NCBI GenBank assembly: GCA_942491735.1
Contig: CALOCN010000001.1
Span: 930,001-994,000 of the forward strand
Length of the DNA stretch: 64,000 nucleotides
Source: CALOCN01 sp942491735
Lineage (GTDB): Bacteria > Eisenbacteria > RBG-16-71-46 > JABDJR01
Reading direction: 5' to 3'
Notes under the pieces: generated by a model
The model's input: only the letters and a program-made list of their open reading frames with translations
The model's database searches: none
What the model was told of the DNA's origin: nothing
Translations under genes and position numbers: made by a program
Part shown: positions 57,333 through 64,000 of the stretch, in pieces
Layout: the number at the start of each line of letters is the position of its first letter
Position numbering within the stretch: position 1 is the stretch's first letter

Positions 57333-57839
57333 CTAGTCGATGGCGATGGCGCTCTTGTCCAGCAGGTCGATGCTGGTCACCTTCCAGATCGTGTAGGGGC
57401 CGTTGTCGCCTCCCTTGGCACTGATCTGGTCGCCGTCACCGAGCAGGCGGAGGTTTCCGCCCACGGTTCCGACCTGGTAGGAAAAGACGCGATCCGGAAT
57501 GTCGGTGACCTGGAACGAGTCCCCGGCCACGGTGCGCACTTCCTGCGAGTGGTTACGCAGGAGGACGCCTTCGCGGACCTGGTCCACGCGACGGTCGATC
57601 AGCACCAGGGTCTGGACGTTCTCCAGGCTCTGCACCGCCGACGCATCGATCGTGTACTGCATTCCATCGAAACTGAACTGGGTCGAGCGGCTCTCGATCA
57701 TGGAACCGTCCCAACGCGCGAGACCGTCGACGGCCGTGACGCGCACAATGGCGACCTTGCCGTCCGGGACCGCGCCAAAGGCGCTGGTTACCATGAGAAG
57801 AGAGGCCAGGGTGGCCGCCGCCAGGGTTGCGTGCTTCAT
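57333..57839 (-). CDS. Small secreted protein of unknown function
   Basis: 168 residues. MKHATLAAATLASLLMVTSAFGA is a signal peptide. The mature part is beta-rich (TQFSFDGMQYTIDASAVQ, LVLIDRRVDQVREGVLL) with no recognised family. GGAGGAA precedes the ATG, and a TTGCAG-18-TATACT promoter lies 45 nt upstream. No enzyme motif seen. Confidence 0.7.
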   Translation of the reverse strand: MKHATLAAATLASLLMVTSAFGAVPDGKVAIVRVTAVDGLARWDGSMIESRSTQFSFDGMQYTIDASAVQSLENVQTLVLIDRRVDQVREGVLLRNHSQEVRTVAGDSFQVTDIPDRVFSYQVGTVGGNLRLLGDGDQISAKGGDNGPYTIWKVTSIDLLDKSAIAID

Positions 57840-57883
57840 GTTGCAATTCCTCCGAACACGGGTTCACAGTGGGTTCGAAGAAG

Positions 57884-57913
57884 AGTATATCTCTATAACT
57901 TGTTGTCCTGCAA
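57884..57913 (-). promoter_or_regulatory. Sigma-70-type promoter for the secreted-protein gene
   Basis: On the minus strand TTGCAG (57913-57908) and TATACT (57889-57884) are separated by 18 nt, about 45 nt upstream of the ATG at 57839, in an unusually AT-rich gap. Confidence 0.45.
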
Positions 57914-57959
57914 TGGGTTAATTCTCCCATCGATCCAAACCGTGTTGGGATAACAAGTT
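57897..57959. repeat. 12-bp inverted repeat around the promoter
   Basis: AACTTGTTGTCC (57897-57908) and GGATAACAAGTT (57948-57959) are complementary with one mismatch and lie 39 nt apart, one arm overlapping the proposed promoter spacer. Candidate operator. Confidence 0.4.
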
Positions 57960-58033
57960 CGGATCGTGCAGGGTGCATGCACAACGCACCGCTGGGTGAA
58001 TTCACCCGGTCGTGGTGCGGGATCCGAGGGGGG

Positions 58034-60169
58034 TCAGGCCGCTTTGCGGCCGTCGTCGCCGGGGGCTGGCGATTCGACGAAGGTCGTCTTGGCGATGTAG
58101 ACGGGGCAGGCGTCGCACTGCGGGCGGGTGACCGAGGGATCCTGTTCGGCGAGGCGGGCCAGGTTGTGCCAGCAGCGATGGCCGTGTCGCTCGCGGTACA
58201 CGACGCACTCCTCCTTGCCGCTGATCTCGGGCCGGCAGTCGCTCACGCAGTCGATCATCTCCCAACAGTTCCTTGCCGTCTCCGTGGGGAGCAGGACGCG
58301 GAAGGTGGCTCCGGCACCCGGTTCGCTCACCACGTCGATCCGGCCGCCGTGATCGTTCACGATGCCCTGCGAGATGGCCAATCCGAGACCCGTTCCCTCC
58401 CCCTCCGGTTTGGTGGTGAAGAACGAACCGAAGATGCGGGGCAGGTTCTCGGCCGGGATCCCCGGTCCGGTGTCCTCCACCGAGACCAGAAGATAGCTGC
58501 CCTCCGCGAGAAGACGGCTGCGGATGCGCACCGTCCCCCCGTCGGTCATGGCGTCGCGGGCGTTGGCGATGAGGTTGGTGAAGACCTGCTGCAGCTGATT
58601 GGGTTCGCCGGGGATGCTCGGCGGATTCTCGGCCAGATCCCGTTCCAACCGGACGTTGTGGTTGCGAAGCTGGGTTTCCAGGAGATGCGAGGTCCGCTCG
58701 ATCACCCGGTTGAGATCCACCGGCTGGAACTCCTGTCCCGAAGTCCGGGCAAAGTCCTTCAGACCCTGGACGATTCCCGTCATGTGATCCACCGACTCCA
58801 CGATCAGGTCGGTGTACTTGTGGCACTCCGCCGCCGAGTCCGGGGTCTTTATCCGGACCAGTTGGGCAAAGCCGCGGATGCTGGAGAGCGGCTGACGCAG
58901 CTCGTGGGCCAGCCCCGCCCCCAGCTCGCCGAACGCCGCCATCTTGCCGGCCTGGATGAGCTGGGCATGCGCTTCGCGCAGGGCCTGGTTGGCCGATTCG
59001 GTCGCGTCCCGGGAGTGACGCAGCATGCGGTTGGCTTCCTCCAACTCCGCACTGCGTTCCTCCAGGATGCGGTTCGAGGTCTCGAGATGCTCACGGGACT
59101 CTTCCAGCCCACGGGTCATGCGATTGAACGCACCCCCGAGCACGGCGAGTTCGTCGCCGGTACCGATCTGGGCCTGGGCGGTCAGGTCCCCGCGCCCCAC
59201 CCGTTCCGTGAAGGCGACCAGGGTGCGCACCGGTCCGGTGATCTGGCGGGAGAACAGATAGGAAAGCAGCAGGGCCACCGCCACCGCGGCCAGCGCCGTG
59301 CCCACGAGGCCGCTGCGGATCTTGGTCAACATGGCCAGGGCATGCTCCCGGGAGCGCAGGACCACGAACGCGGCCTCGGCTTCGGAGTCCCCCGCGATTT
59401 CCGTTTCCCAGAGCGGCATCTGCACCGCCCTGAACTGGGAGCCTCCGATGGCCACCAGATGGGACGCCTCATGGGACGCGCCGAACCGGGTGGCCAGAAG
59501 CACGGAGTCGGCACCGGCCGGTACGGCTTGGCTCTTGGCGATGACCCGGTCCGTGGCCACGAGGGCCACCGCGCCGCCGGTCATTTCCTCCAGGGCGTGC
59601 ACGTGGCTTCCCAGGCGGGTGCCCAGGGCGAGCGTTCCCAGTTCCATCCCACCGGCCGAGAGCGGCACCACGGTGAGATAGATGATGTCGGTGCCGATGT
59701 CGAGGATGCCCTCGGCGCTTCCCCGACTGAGTGCGCGCGAGGCGAGACGCGAGAAGTCCCGGGTGATGGCGATGGGACCCCCGGTCGCGGTGGCGATGAC
59801 CGGTTCCCCGTACGGCGTGGTCAGGACCAGCAGGTCGACCTGGAGCCGGTTGATGACCCGGGTCGCGACCTCTTCCACGGTGGCCAGGGCCTCGGGTTGC
59901 TCGAGGGCCGGTCGGGTGGGGTCGTAGACCGCGGCCGCGGCCTTGAAGTACGGCAGGTCCGAAACCAGACGGCAGCGTTCGAGGAGACGGGCGCGCCGGT
60001 AGCTCTGGAAGGCATCGAAGGTGGCCACCGCTTCACGCAGCGCTTCGCTCTCGGTCTTTTCCACCTCCTGCATCACCGTGCCGTGGACGAGGATGGACAT
60101 GGCACAGGCCAGCACGGCGGCACCGGCTCCGATGGTGAGGAAGAGCTTGTGGCGCAGGGAAAAGCGCAT
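58034..60169 (-). CDS. Sensor histidine kinase with cysteine-rich (two-CW-like) C-terminal tail
   Basis: 711 residues. Two membrane helices enclose a periplasmic region (about 35-300), followed by HAMP (ITGPVRTLVAFTERVGRGDLT), a coiled coil, the H box GAGLAHELRQPLSSIRGFAQL, N box FTNLIANARDAM and G boxes (EDTGPGIP; GTGLGLAIS). After the ATPase domain comes NCWEMIDCVSDC, ECVVY, HRCWHN and QCDACPVY, a Cys/Trp pattern like the two-CW domain. The kinase may therefore read a metal or redox signal. It begins 3 bp after the cupredoxin-like gene. No response regulator is adjacent. Confidence 0.85.
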   Translation of the reverse strand: MRFSLRHKLFLTIGAGAAVLACAMSILVHGTVMQEVEKTESEALREAVATFDAFQSYRRARLLERCRLVSDLPYFKAAAAVYDPTRPALEQPEALATVEEVATRVINRLQVDLLVLTTPYGEPVIATATGGPIAITRDFSRLASRALSRGSAEGILDIGTDIIYLTVVPLSAGGMELGTLALGTRLGSHVHALEEMTGGAVALVATDRVIAKSQAVPAGADSVLLATRFGASHEASHLVAIGGSQFRAVQMPLWETEIAGDSEAEAAFVVLRSREHALAMLTKIRSGLVGTALAAVAVALLLSYLFSRQITGPVRTLVAFTERVGRGDLTAQAQIGTGDELAVLGGAFNRMTRGLEESREHLETSNRILEERSAELEEANRMLRHSRDATESANQALREAHAQLIQAGKMAAFGELGAGLAHELRQPLSSIRGFAQLVRIKTPDSAAECHKYTDLIVESVDHMTGIVQGLKDFARTSGQEFQPVDLNRVIERTSHLLETQLRNHNVRLERDLAENPPSIPGEPNQLQQVFTNLIANARDAMTDGGTVRIRSRLLAEGSYLLVSVEDTGPGIPAENLPRIFGSFFTTKPEGEGTGLGLAISQGIVNDHGGRIDVVSEPGAGATFRVLLPTETARNCWEMIDCVSDCRPEISGKEECVVYRERHGHRCWHNLARLAEQDPSVTRPQCDACPVYIAKTTFVESPAPGDDGRKAA

Positions 60170-60172
60170 GGG

Positions 60173-60838
60173 TCAGGGCTTCTCGGCGATGAACTCGACC
60201 GAACCCGCGTCCGGAACCTCGATGACACCGCGGGTCTGCAGGGAGGTCATGCCCTCGGTCCAGACCTGGACCGTATAGACCCCGGGCGGGACGTCCTCGA
60301 TATGGTAGCGGCCGTCCGCGTCGGTCACCGCGTAGTAGGGAGAGTCGGTGATGACGATCACCCCGGCCATTTCCGGGTGGATGTCGCAGAAGAACCGGAC
60401 GATGCCCGGCTTCTCGAAGGTGACCCTCTTGGAGCTGCCCCGGGAGTAGCGACCCAGGTCGAACCGCTTGTTGGGCGACAGCGAAAAGACATTGTGGAAC
60501 ACCGGATCGCTGTTGAGGAACTCGGCCGAGTTGCCGGCCTGCAGGGCCACCACCGACGGCTCGAAGACCAGCCCGACCTGGTTGATGACCGGAGGCTCCA
60601 TCTCGCGGTAGGGAAGCGGCGTCTCCGCGGTGAGCACCACCACCCCCGCCGAAGCCGGCTCGGCCGCGTTCGCCGCGTGGTGATTGTGCTGCCCGTACTT
60701 GCCGTAGAGATCGGCGTTGGGAACCGGGGGGGCCGGATCCGGAACATGGATCCGCCCATCCACCGTGCCGGCGAGGGCCGGGCCGACCACGAACATCAGG
60801 ATGAGAGAGAGCGACGAAACGAACCGTGGGTAGGTCAT
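60173..60838 (-). CDS. Secreted cupredoxin-like protein
   Basis: 221 residues. Leader MTYPRFVSSLSLILMFVVGPALAG. A probable type-1 copper site is present: His in DPVFHNVFSLS, then Cys, His and Met in FFCDIHPEMAG. A carboxypeptidase-regulatory-like strand pair follows (DGRYHIEDVPPGVYTVQVW). Such proteins are often labelled methylamine-utilisation-like. Its ATG overlaps the porin stop (ATGA), and the kinase gene follows after 3 bp. Confidence 0.75.
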   Translation of the reverse strand: MTYPRFVSSLSLILMFVVGPALAGTVDGRIHVPDPAPPVPNADLYGKYGQHNHHAANAAEPASAGVVVLTAETPLPYREMEPPVINQVGLVFEPSVVALQAGNSAEFLNSDPVFHNVFSLSPNKRFDLGRYSRGSSKRVTFEKPGIVRFFCDIHPEMAGVIVITDSPYYAVTDADGRYHIEDVPPGVYTVQVWTEGMTSLQTRGVIEVPDAGSVEFIAEKP

Positions 60839-62064
60839 CGTGTCCACACATGGAGCTGCACGGCGACCAGGTGGCCATCCAGGTGCCGCGCCTCCGGAAA
60901 GTGGGTGTTCTGGTATGCCACGCGAAGACGCGCGCTGCGTTGGAAGCGGAATCCCAGCGAGGCTTCGATCCGCTGGATATCGTAGTCCCAGGATCCGGTC
61001 ACCCCGGTGCTGGAGGTGATGTCGTTGAAGTAGGAGGCCTCCTGACGCAACGCCGTGGTCCACATGGGGCCGAAGTCCCGCACCAGCTCCACGTAGTACG
61101 ACGTGGCGGTGAGGAGCGGCGACACGTTGGGCACTTCGTAGCCCAGATGACCGGCCTCGGCAAAGAGTTGCCAGGGACCGCGGGCATAGGAGAGGTCCGC
61201 GCCGATCGAGGTGTTGAGGTAGTCCTCGGCGGTGTGCCCGGCCGGGAAGTTGGGGTCCGTGACGATGTCCGCCTTGAGATAGGGACCCACCGAGCCGGAC
61301 GCACCCACCCGAAGCCCAAAGAGCGGACCGTCCGTGGCGGCGTAGCCCAGCCGGCCAATGAACTGGTATCCGTCGTTGATGTTCGCGGCACTGGTCGCCG
61401 GGGCGGAAACCGTGCCCAGGGTGGTTGCGACGCTGTACTGGAGCCCTCCCGGCGTGCCGCCGTAGAGTTCCGCTCCCGTGTCCCAGCAGGCGTCGTAGAT
61501 CAACGGCATCCCGACAAAGCTCAGCCCGCCCGGGTGGGCGGCCGGCCGGTACCCGGCTCCCCGCACGCCCGGTTGGAAGAAGTAGTCGGTGGACTGCACG
61601 GCAAAGTCGTTGCGCACCGCGGTGTGATAGTAGAAGAGCAGGGGAACCCCGATGAGCGCCTTCTCGGTGGAGTTGGTCCGCTCGCCGTAGGCACCGAACA
61701 GGGTGGGCAGCCGACCGGCCTGGAGGTTGAGCCAGGGCTGGCCTCCCAGCCGCGAGAGCCGCACGAATGGTCGCAGGTAGGTGAGAAAGGTGCTGGAGGT
61801 CGCATCCGCGTCCACCGGGACCTCCAGGAACAGGTCGACATTCTCGTCGACATGGGCTCGGGAGATCACCAGCAGCTGGAAGGCCGAGAAGGGGTTGTCC
61901 CCGCGGTTCATCCGGTTCATCTCGTAGGTCTGATCCGAACCCTCGGTGAAGGTGAACTTCCCCTGGGCGGAGAAACCGAACTGGGCAGCCTGGCTCACGG
62001 GCCCGGGCAGCAGAACGAGCCCGAGAGTCAGACAAGTGCCTATCAGGTACACTGTTCGCGACAT
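60835..62064 (-). CDS. Outer-membrane beta-barrel, porin-like
   Basis: 409 residues. Signal peptide MSRTVYLIGTCLTLGLVLLPGPVSQAA. The mature part alternates short amphipathic strands and aromatic-rich turns (LRPFVRLSRLGGQPWLNLQAGRL; FIGRLGYAATDGPLFGLRVGAS; ASLGFRFQRSARLRVAYQNTHF) and ends in a strand, VAVQLHVW, as barrels do. GGAGG lies 5 nt before the ATG. First gene of the porin/cupredoxin/kinase operon. Confidence 0.75.
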   Translation of the reverse strand: MSRTVYLIGTCLTLGLVLLPGPVSQAAQFGFSAQGKFTFTEGSDQTYEMNRMNRGDNPFSAFQLLVISRAHVDENVDLFLEVPVDADATSSTFLTYLRPFVRLSRLGGQPWLNLQAGRLPTLFGAYGERTNSTEKALIGVPLLFYYHTAVRNDFAVQSTDYFFQPGVRGAGYRPAAHPGGLSFVGMPLIYDACWDTGAELYGGTPGGLQYSVATTLGTVSAPATSAANINDGYQFIGRLGYAATDGPLFGLRVGASGSVGPYLKADIVTDPNFPAGHTAEDYLNTSIGADLSYARGPWQLFAEAGHLGYEVPNVSPLLTATSYYVELVRDFGPMWTTALRQEASYFNDITSSTGVTGSWDYDIQRIEASLGFRFQRSARLRVAYQNTHFPEARHLDGHLVAVQLHVWTR

Positions 62065-62077
62065 GCAACCTCCAAAT

Positions 62078-62094
62078 GCGATACGCCCTATCGC
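62078..62094. repeat. Short inverted repeat in the porin leader
   Basis: GCGATA (62078-62083), five bases, TATCGC (62089-62094). It lies 13 nt before the porin ATG, just upstream of the ribosome binding site. Candidate operator or small hairpin. Confidence 0.35.
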
Positions 62095-62258
62095 TTCTTT
62101 GATCGGTTGATATGGCCGTCGGCTTAGGAATCTGGAGTAGAATCGTCGGGTTGCGAGTTGACCGGGATCGCGACGTGATCTAACATAACCGGTTACATGA
62201 CAGAGGCTTGAGTGTTTTGAAGCCCTCCCTCTGTCCAGGAACAGATGTTCGAAACCGA

Positions 62259-62396
62259 GCCTTCGGGGCGGGGTGCAAGTCCCCACCGGCGGTAAAGCCC
62301 GCGAGCTGGTCACTGGGCGGCCCCCCATTGGGCCCCTCGATCGGCAGATCCTGTGAGATTCAGGAGCCGACCGTCACAGTCGGGATGGGAGAAGGC
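62259..62396 (+). ncRNA. FMN riboswitch (RFN element) controlling ribD-ribE
   Basis: Conserved blocks are present: CTTCGGGGCGGGGTG, CCCCACCGGCGGTA, AGCCCGCGAGC, a GGCAGATC-type core and GGATGGGAGAAGG. Outer pairing GCCTTC (62259-62264) with GAAGGC (62391-62396) closes the structure. FMN binding should reduce riboflavin gene expression. Confidence 0.96.
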
Positions 62397-62458
62397 GGTA
62401 GCGACGACGGCGTGTGCCCGGTCCTGGAGCCGGTGGCACCGGGTCGCGTCCTGCCCTG

Positions 62459-62483
62459 CCCCGGAGCTTTCCGAGCTTCGGGG
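62459..62483 (+). promoter_or_regulatory. Hairpin between FMN riboswitch and ribD, possible expression platform
   Basis: CCCCGGAGC (62459-62467) pairs with GCTTCGGGG (62475-62483) with one G-U pair. A broken T run (TTCGTTGTT) follows, so it is either a weak terminator or a structural element before the ribD start. Confidence 0.45.
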
Positions 62484-62523
62484 TTCGTTGTTCCCACAAC
62501 GTCCCCGGGCTCTGCGAGTCACC

Positions 62524-63684
62524 ATGGAGCAGACCCAGAAATCCACCCGGTCCAACCGCTCGGTCACCCCGGAGCGCGCCATGAAGCGTGCTTTGGTGCT
62601 GGCCCGCCGCGGCCTGGGTCTCGTGCACCCCAACCCCGCGGTGGGAGCGGTGCTGGTGCGCGACGGACAACTGGTCGGCGAGGGCTACCACCGTCAGCGT
62701 GGCGGGGACCACGCCGAGATCGCCGCCCTCAAGGTGGCCGGGGACGCGGCCCGCGGCGCCACCATGTACGTCACCCTCGAGCCCTGCAACCACACCGGCA
62801 AGACCCCGCCCTGTGCACCGCGGCTTGTGGAAGCCGGCGTGGCCCGCGTGGTCATCGCCCACCTGGACCCCAACCCGGACTCCGGAGATGGGGCCCAGGC
62901 CCTGCGGGACGCGGGCATCGAGGTCGAGGTGGGGCCCTGCGCCCGCGAAGCCGCCTACCTGGTCAGTGGTTTCGCTTCCCTCATGGAACGCGGTCGGCCC
63001 CGTTTCTTCCTGAAGCTCGCCTCGACCCTGGATGGACGGATTGCCTCCAGCGGCGGGGACTCGCGCTGGATCTCCTCGCCCATTGCCCGGGCCTGGGTGC
63101 ACCGTCGTCGACGCGAGGCGGACGCCATCCTGGTTGGTGCGGGAACGGTGCGCGCGGACAACCCGGCGCTCACCGTGCGTCACGTGAAGGGGCGTTCCCC
63201 GGATCGGATCGTGGTCGATTCCACGCTCTCCATCCCGGAAGGGCGCCGCATCCTCGCCGACTCGGAGCAACGCCGGATCGTGGCCACCACGGATGCCGCG
63301 CCCGACGCATCGGTCAGCGCCCTGGAGGATCGCGGCGTCACCGTGTGGAGATTCCCCTCCACCCGGGCCGGACGGGTGGATCTGCCGTCGTTGGCGCGGA
63401 AGTTGGGGGAGGAGGGTTATACGTCGGTCCTCGTCGAGGGAGGGGGCATGCTCGCGGGGGCCATGCTGCAGGCCCATCTCGCCGACGTGGTCTGGCTGGT
63501 TCTTTCCCGGACGCTTCTTCTGGGGGGAGGGGGCAAGGGCTGGACCCAGGGTCTGGATGTACCCGCCGTCCCCCGCGCGCTGCAGCTCTCGCGCACCCAT
63601 CTCCAGTCCCTGGGGCCGGATTGGTTGACCACGCTGGTTCCGCAAGCGGCCCAGTGGTGGGACCCGGAGACCGCGCATGTTTAG
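62524..63684 (+). CDS. ribD: Bifunctional riboflavin biosynthesis protein RibD
   Basis: 386 residues. The deaminase domain (about 15-160) has the zinc motif HAEIAAL with EPCNHTGKTPPC. The reductase domain (about 165-380) has KLASTLDGRIASSGGDSRWIS, GAGTVRADNPALTVR and LVEGGGMLAGAML. It performs the second and third steps of riboflavin synthesis (deamination, then ribosyl reduction). The ATG at 62524 is in frame after the riboswitch; the ribosome binding site is weak. Overlaps ribE by 8 bp. Confidence 0.97.
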   Translation: MEQTQKSTRSNRSVTPERAMKRALVLARRGLGLVHPNPAVGAVLVRDGQLVGEGYHRQRGGDHAEIAALKVAGDAARGATMYVTLEPCNHTGKTPPCAPRLVEAGVARVVIAHLDPNPDSGDGAQALRDAGIEVEVGPCAREAAYLVSGFASLMERGRPRFFLKLASTLDGRIASSGGDSRWISSPIARAWVHRRRREADAILVGAGTVRADNPALTVRHVKGRSPDRIVVDSTLSIPEGRRILADSEQRRIVATTDAAPDASVSALEDRGVTVWRFPSTRAGRVDLPSLARKLGEEGYTSVLVEGGGMLAGAMLQAHLADVVWLVLSRTLLLGGGGKGWTQGLDVPAVPRALQLSRTHLQSLGPDWLTTLVPQAAQWWDPETAHV

Positions 63685-64000
63685 CGGCATCATCACCGCC
63701 ACCGGCAAGGTGGCGCGGACCCAGGCCCGCAGCGGCGGGGTCACCCTCACCCTGGATGTCCCGCAGGGGTTCCGGGAGCTCGATCCCGGGGCGAGTGTGG
63801 CGGTCAACGGGACCTGCCTCACCGTGACCGGTGCCGCCGGTTCCACCCTCAGCTTCGACGCGGTGGGGGCAACCCTGGATCGCACCCTGATCGGCCGCCT
63901 TCGCGCGGGGGATCGGGTGAACCTGGAAAAGAGCCTCACCCTGGGAAGCCCGGTCGACGGGCACCTGGTCACCGGTCATGTGGACGGGGTGGCCACGGTG
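63677..64000 (+). CDS. ribE: Riboflavin synthase alpha chain, N-terminal part (truncated by window edge)
   Basis: 108 residues visible, continuing past the edge. MFSGIITATGKV and the lumazine-binding pattern VAVNGTCLTV, LEKSLTLGSPVDGHLVTGHVDG match the first lumazine-binding domain of riboflavin synthase, which makes riboflavin from two dimethylribityllumazines. Start lies within the last codons of ribD, so translation is probably coupled. Confidence 0.93.
   Translation, partial: MFSGIITATGKVARTQARSGGVTLTLDVPQGFRELDPGASVAVNGTCLTVTGAAGSTLSFDAVGATLDRTLIGRLRAGDRVNLEKSLTLGSPVDGHLVTGHVDGVATV

Noticed and set aside
62186..62195. TAACCGGTTA palindrome as an operator
   Set aside because: Only 10 bp, a single occurrence, and no other promoter element could be tied to it.

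Overview
The window is high-GC bacterial chromosome from an organism with an outer membrane: it encodes an RND/TolC-type tripartite pump, a porin-like beta-barrel, several lipoproteins and TonB C-terminal-like proteins. Three large secreted proteins share a C-terminal FlgD-like/sorting-type domain of the kind common in FCB-group and neighbouring candidate phyla. No rRNA, tRNA, transposase, prophage or CRISPR array was seen, so the lineage is inference only; an uncultured FCB-like lineage (Eisenbacteria or Krumholzibacteriota type) would fit.

Layout. 1-7088: partial feoB with a Fur-like palindrome, a secreted phospholipase-D-fold protein, a flavoprotein/NapH-type ferredoxin fusion with a permuted flavin domain, a signal-less metalloprotease and an OB-fold-like lipoprotein. 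7293-12676: a giant secreted protein built on five nearly identical 609-bp tandem repeats, with a one-base frameshift in the third copy. 12689-18631: a four-gene efflux operon (outer-membrane factor, adaptor, RND pump, PII-like protein) in which every junction is a 4-bp ATGA overlap; facing it are an ECF sigma factor and a zinc-finger anti-sigma factor (18729-19609). 19645-29439: YIP1 and M16 protease genes, a membrane GAF protein, a CPBP protease and TPR lipid-free exported protein pair, and two tandem TonB-C proteins. 29447-31335: thiC under a TPP riboswitch. 31396-34553: glycosyltransferase and TPR membrane protein. 34753-37143: a caspase/legumain-like secreted protease. 37194-41253: thiI and a YfhO-type membrane protein.

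41264-46041 looks accessory: a DUF4287/DUF5655 protein, a DinB-like protein and a TIR-HEAT protein in one overlapping unit, then a glycoside hydrolase and a VapBC toxin-antitoxin pair with a clear operator. 46065-57839: a 1342-residue GH57-like protein, a methyltransferase, an OmpR/sensor-kinase pair, a von Willebrand A protein with four internal repeats, and two lipoproteins. 58034-62064: a tight operon of porin-like barrel, cupredoxin-like protein and a sensor kinase with a cysteine-rich tail. 62259-64000: FMN riboswitch, ribD and the start of riboflavin synthase.

All intergenic gaps are under 300 bp except 62065-62523, which holds the FMN riboswitch and a possible expression platform. All family assignments come from reading motifs; no database search was possible.
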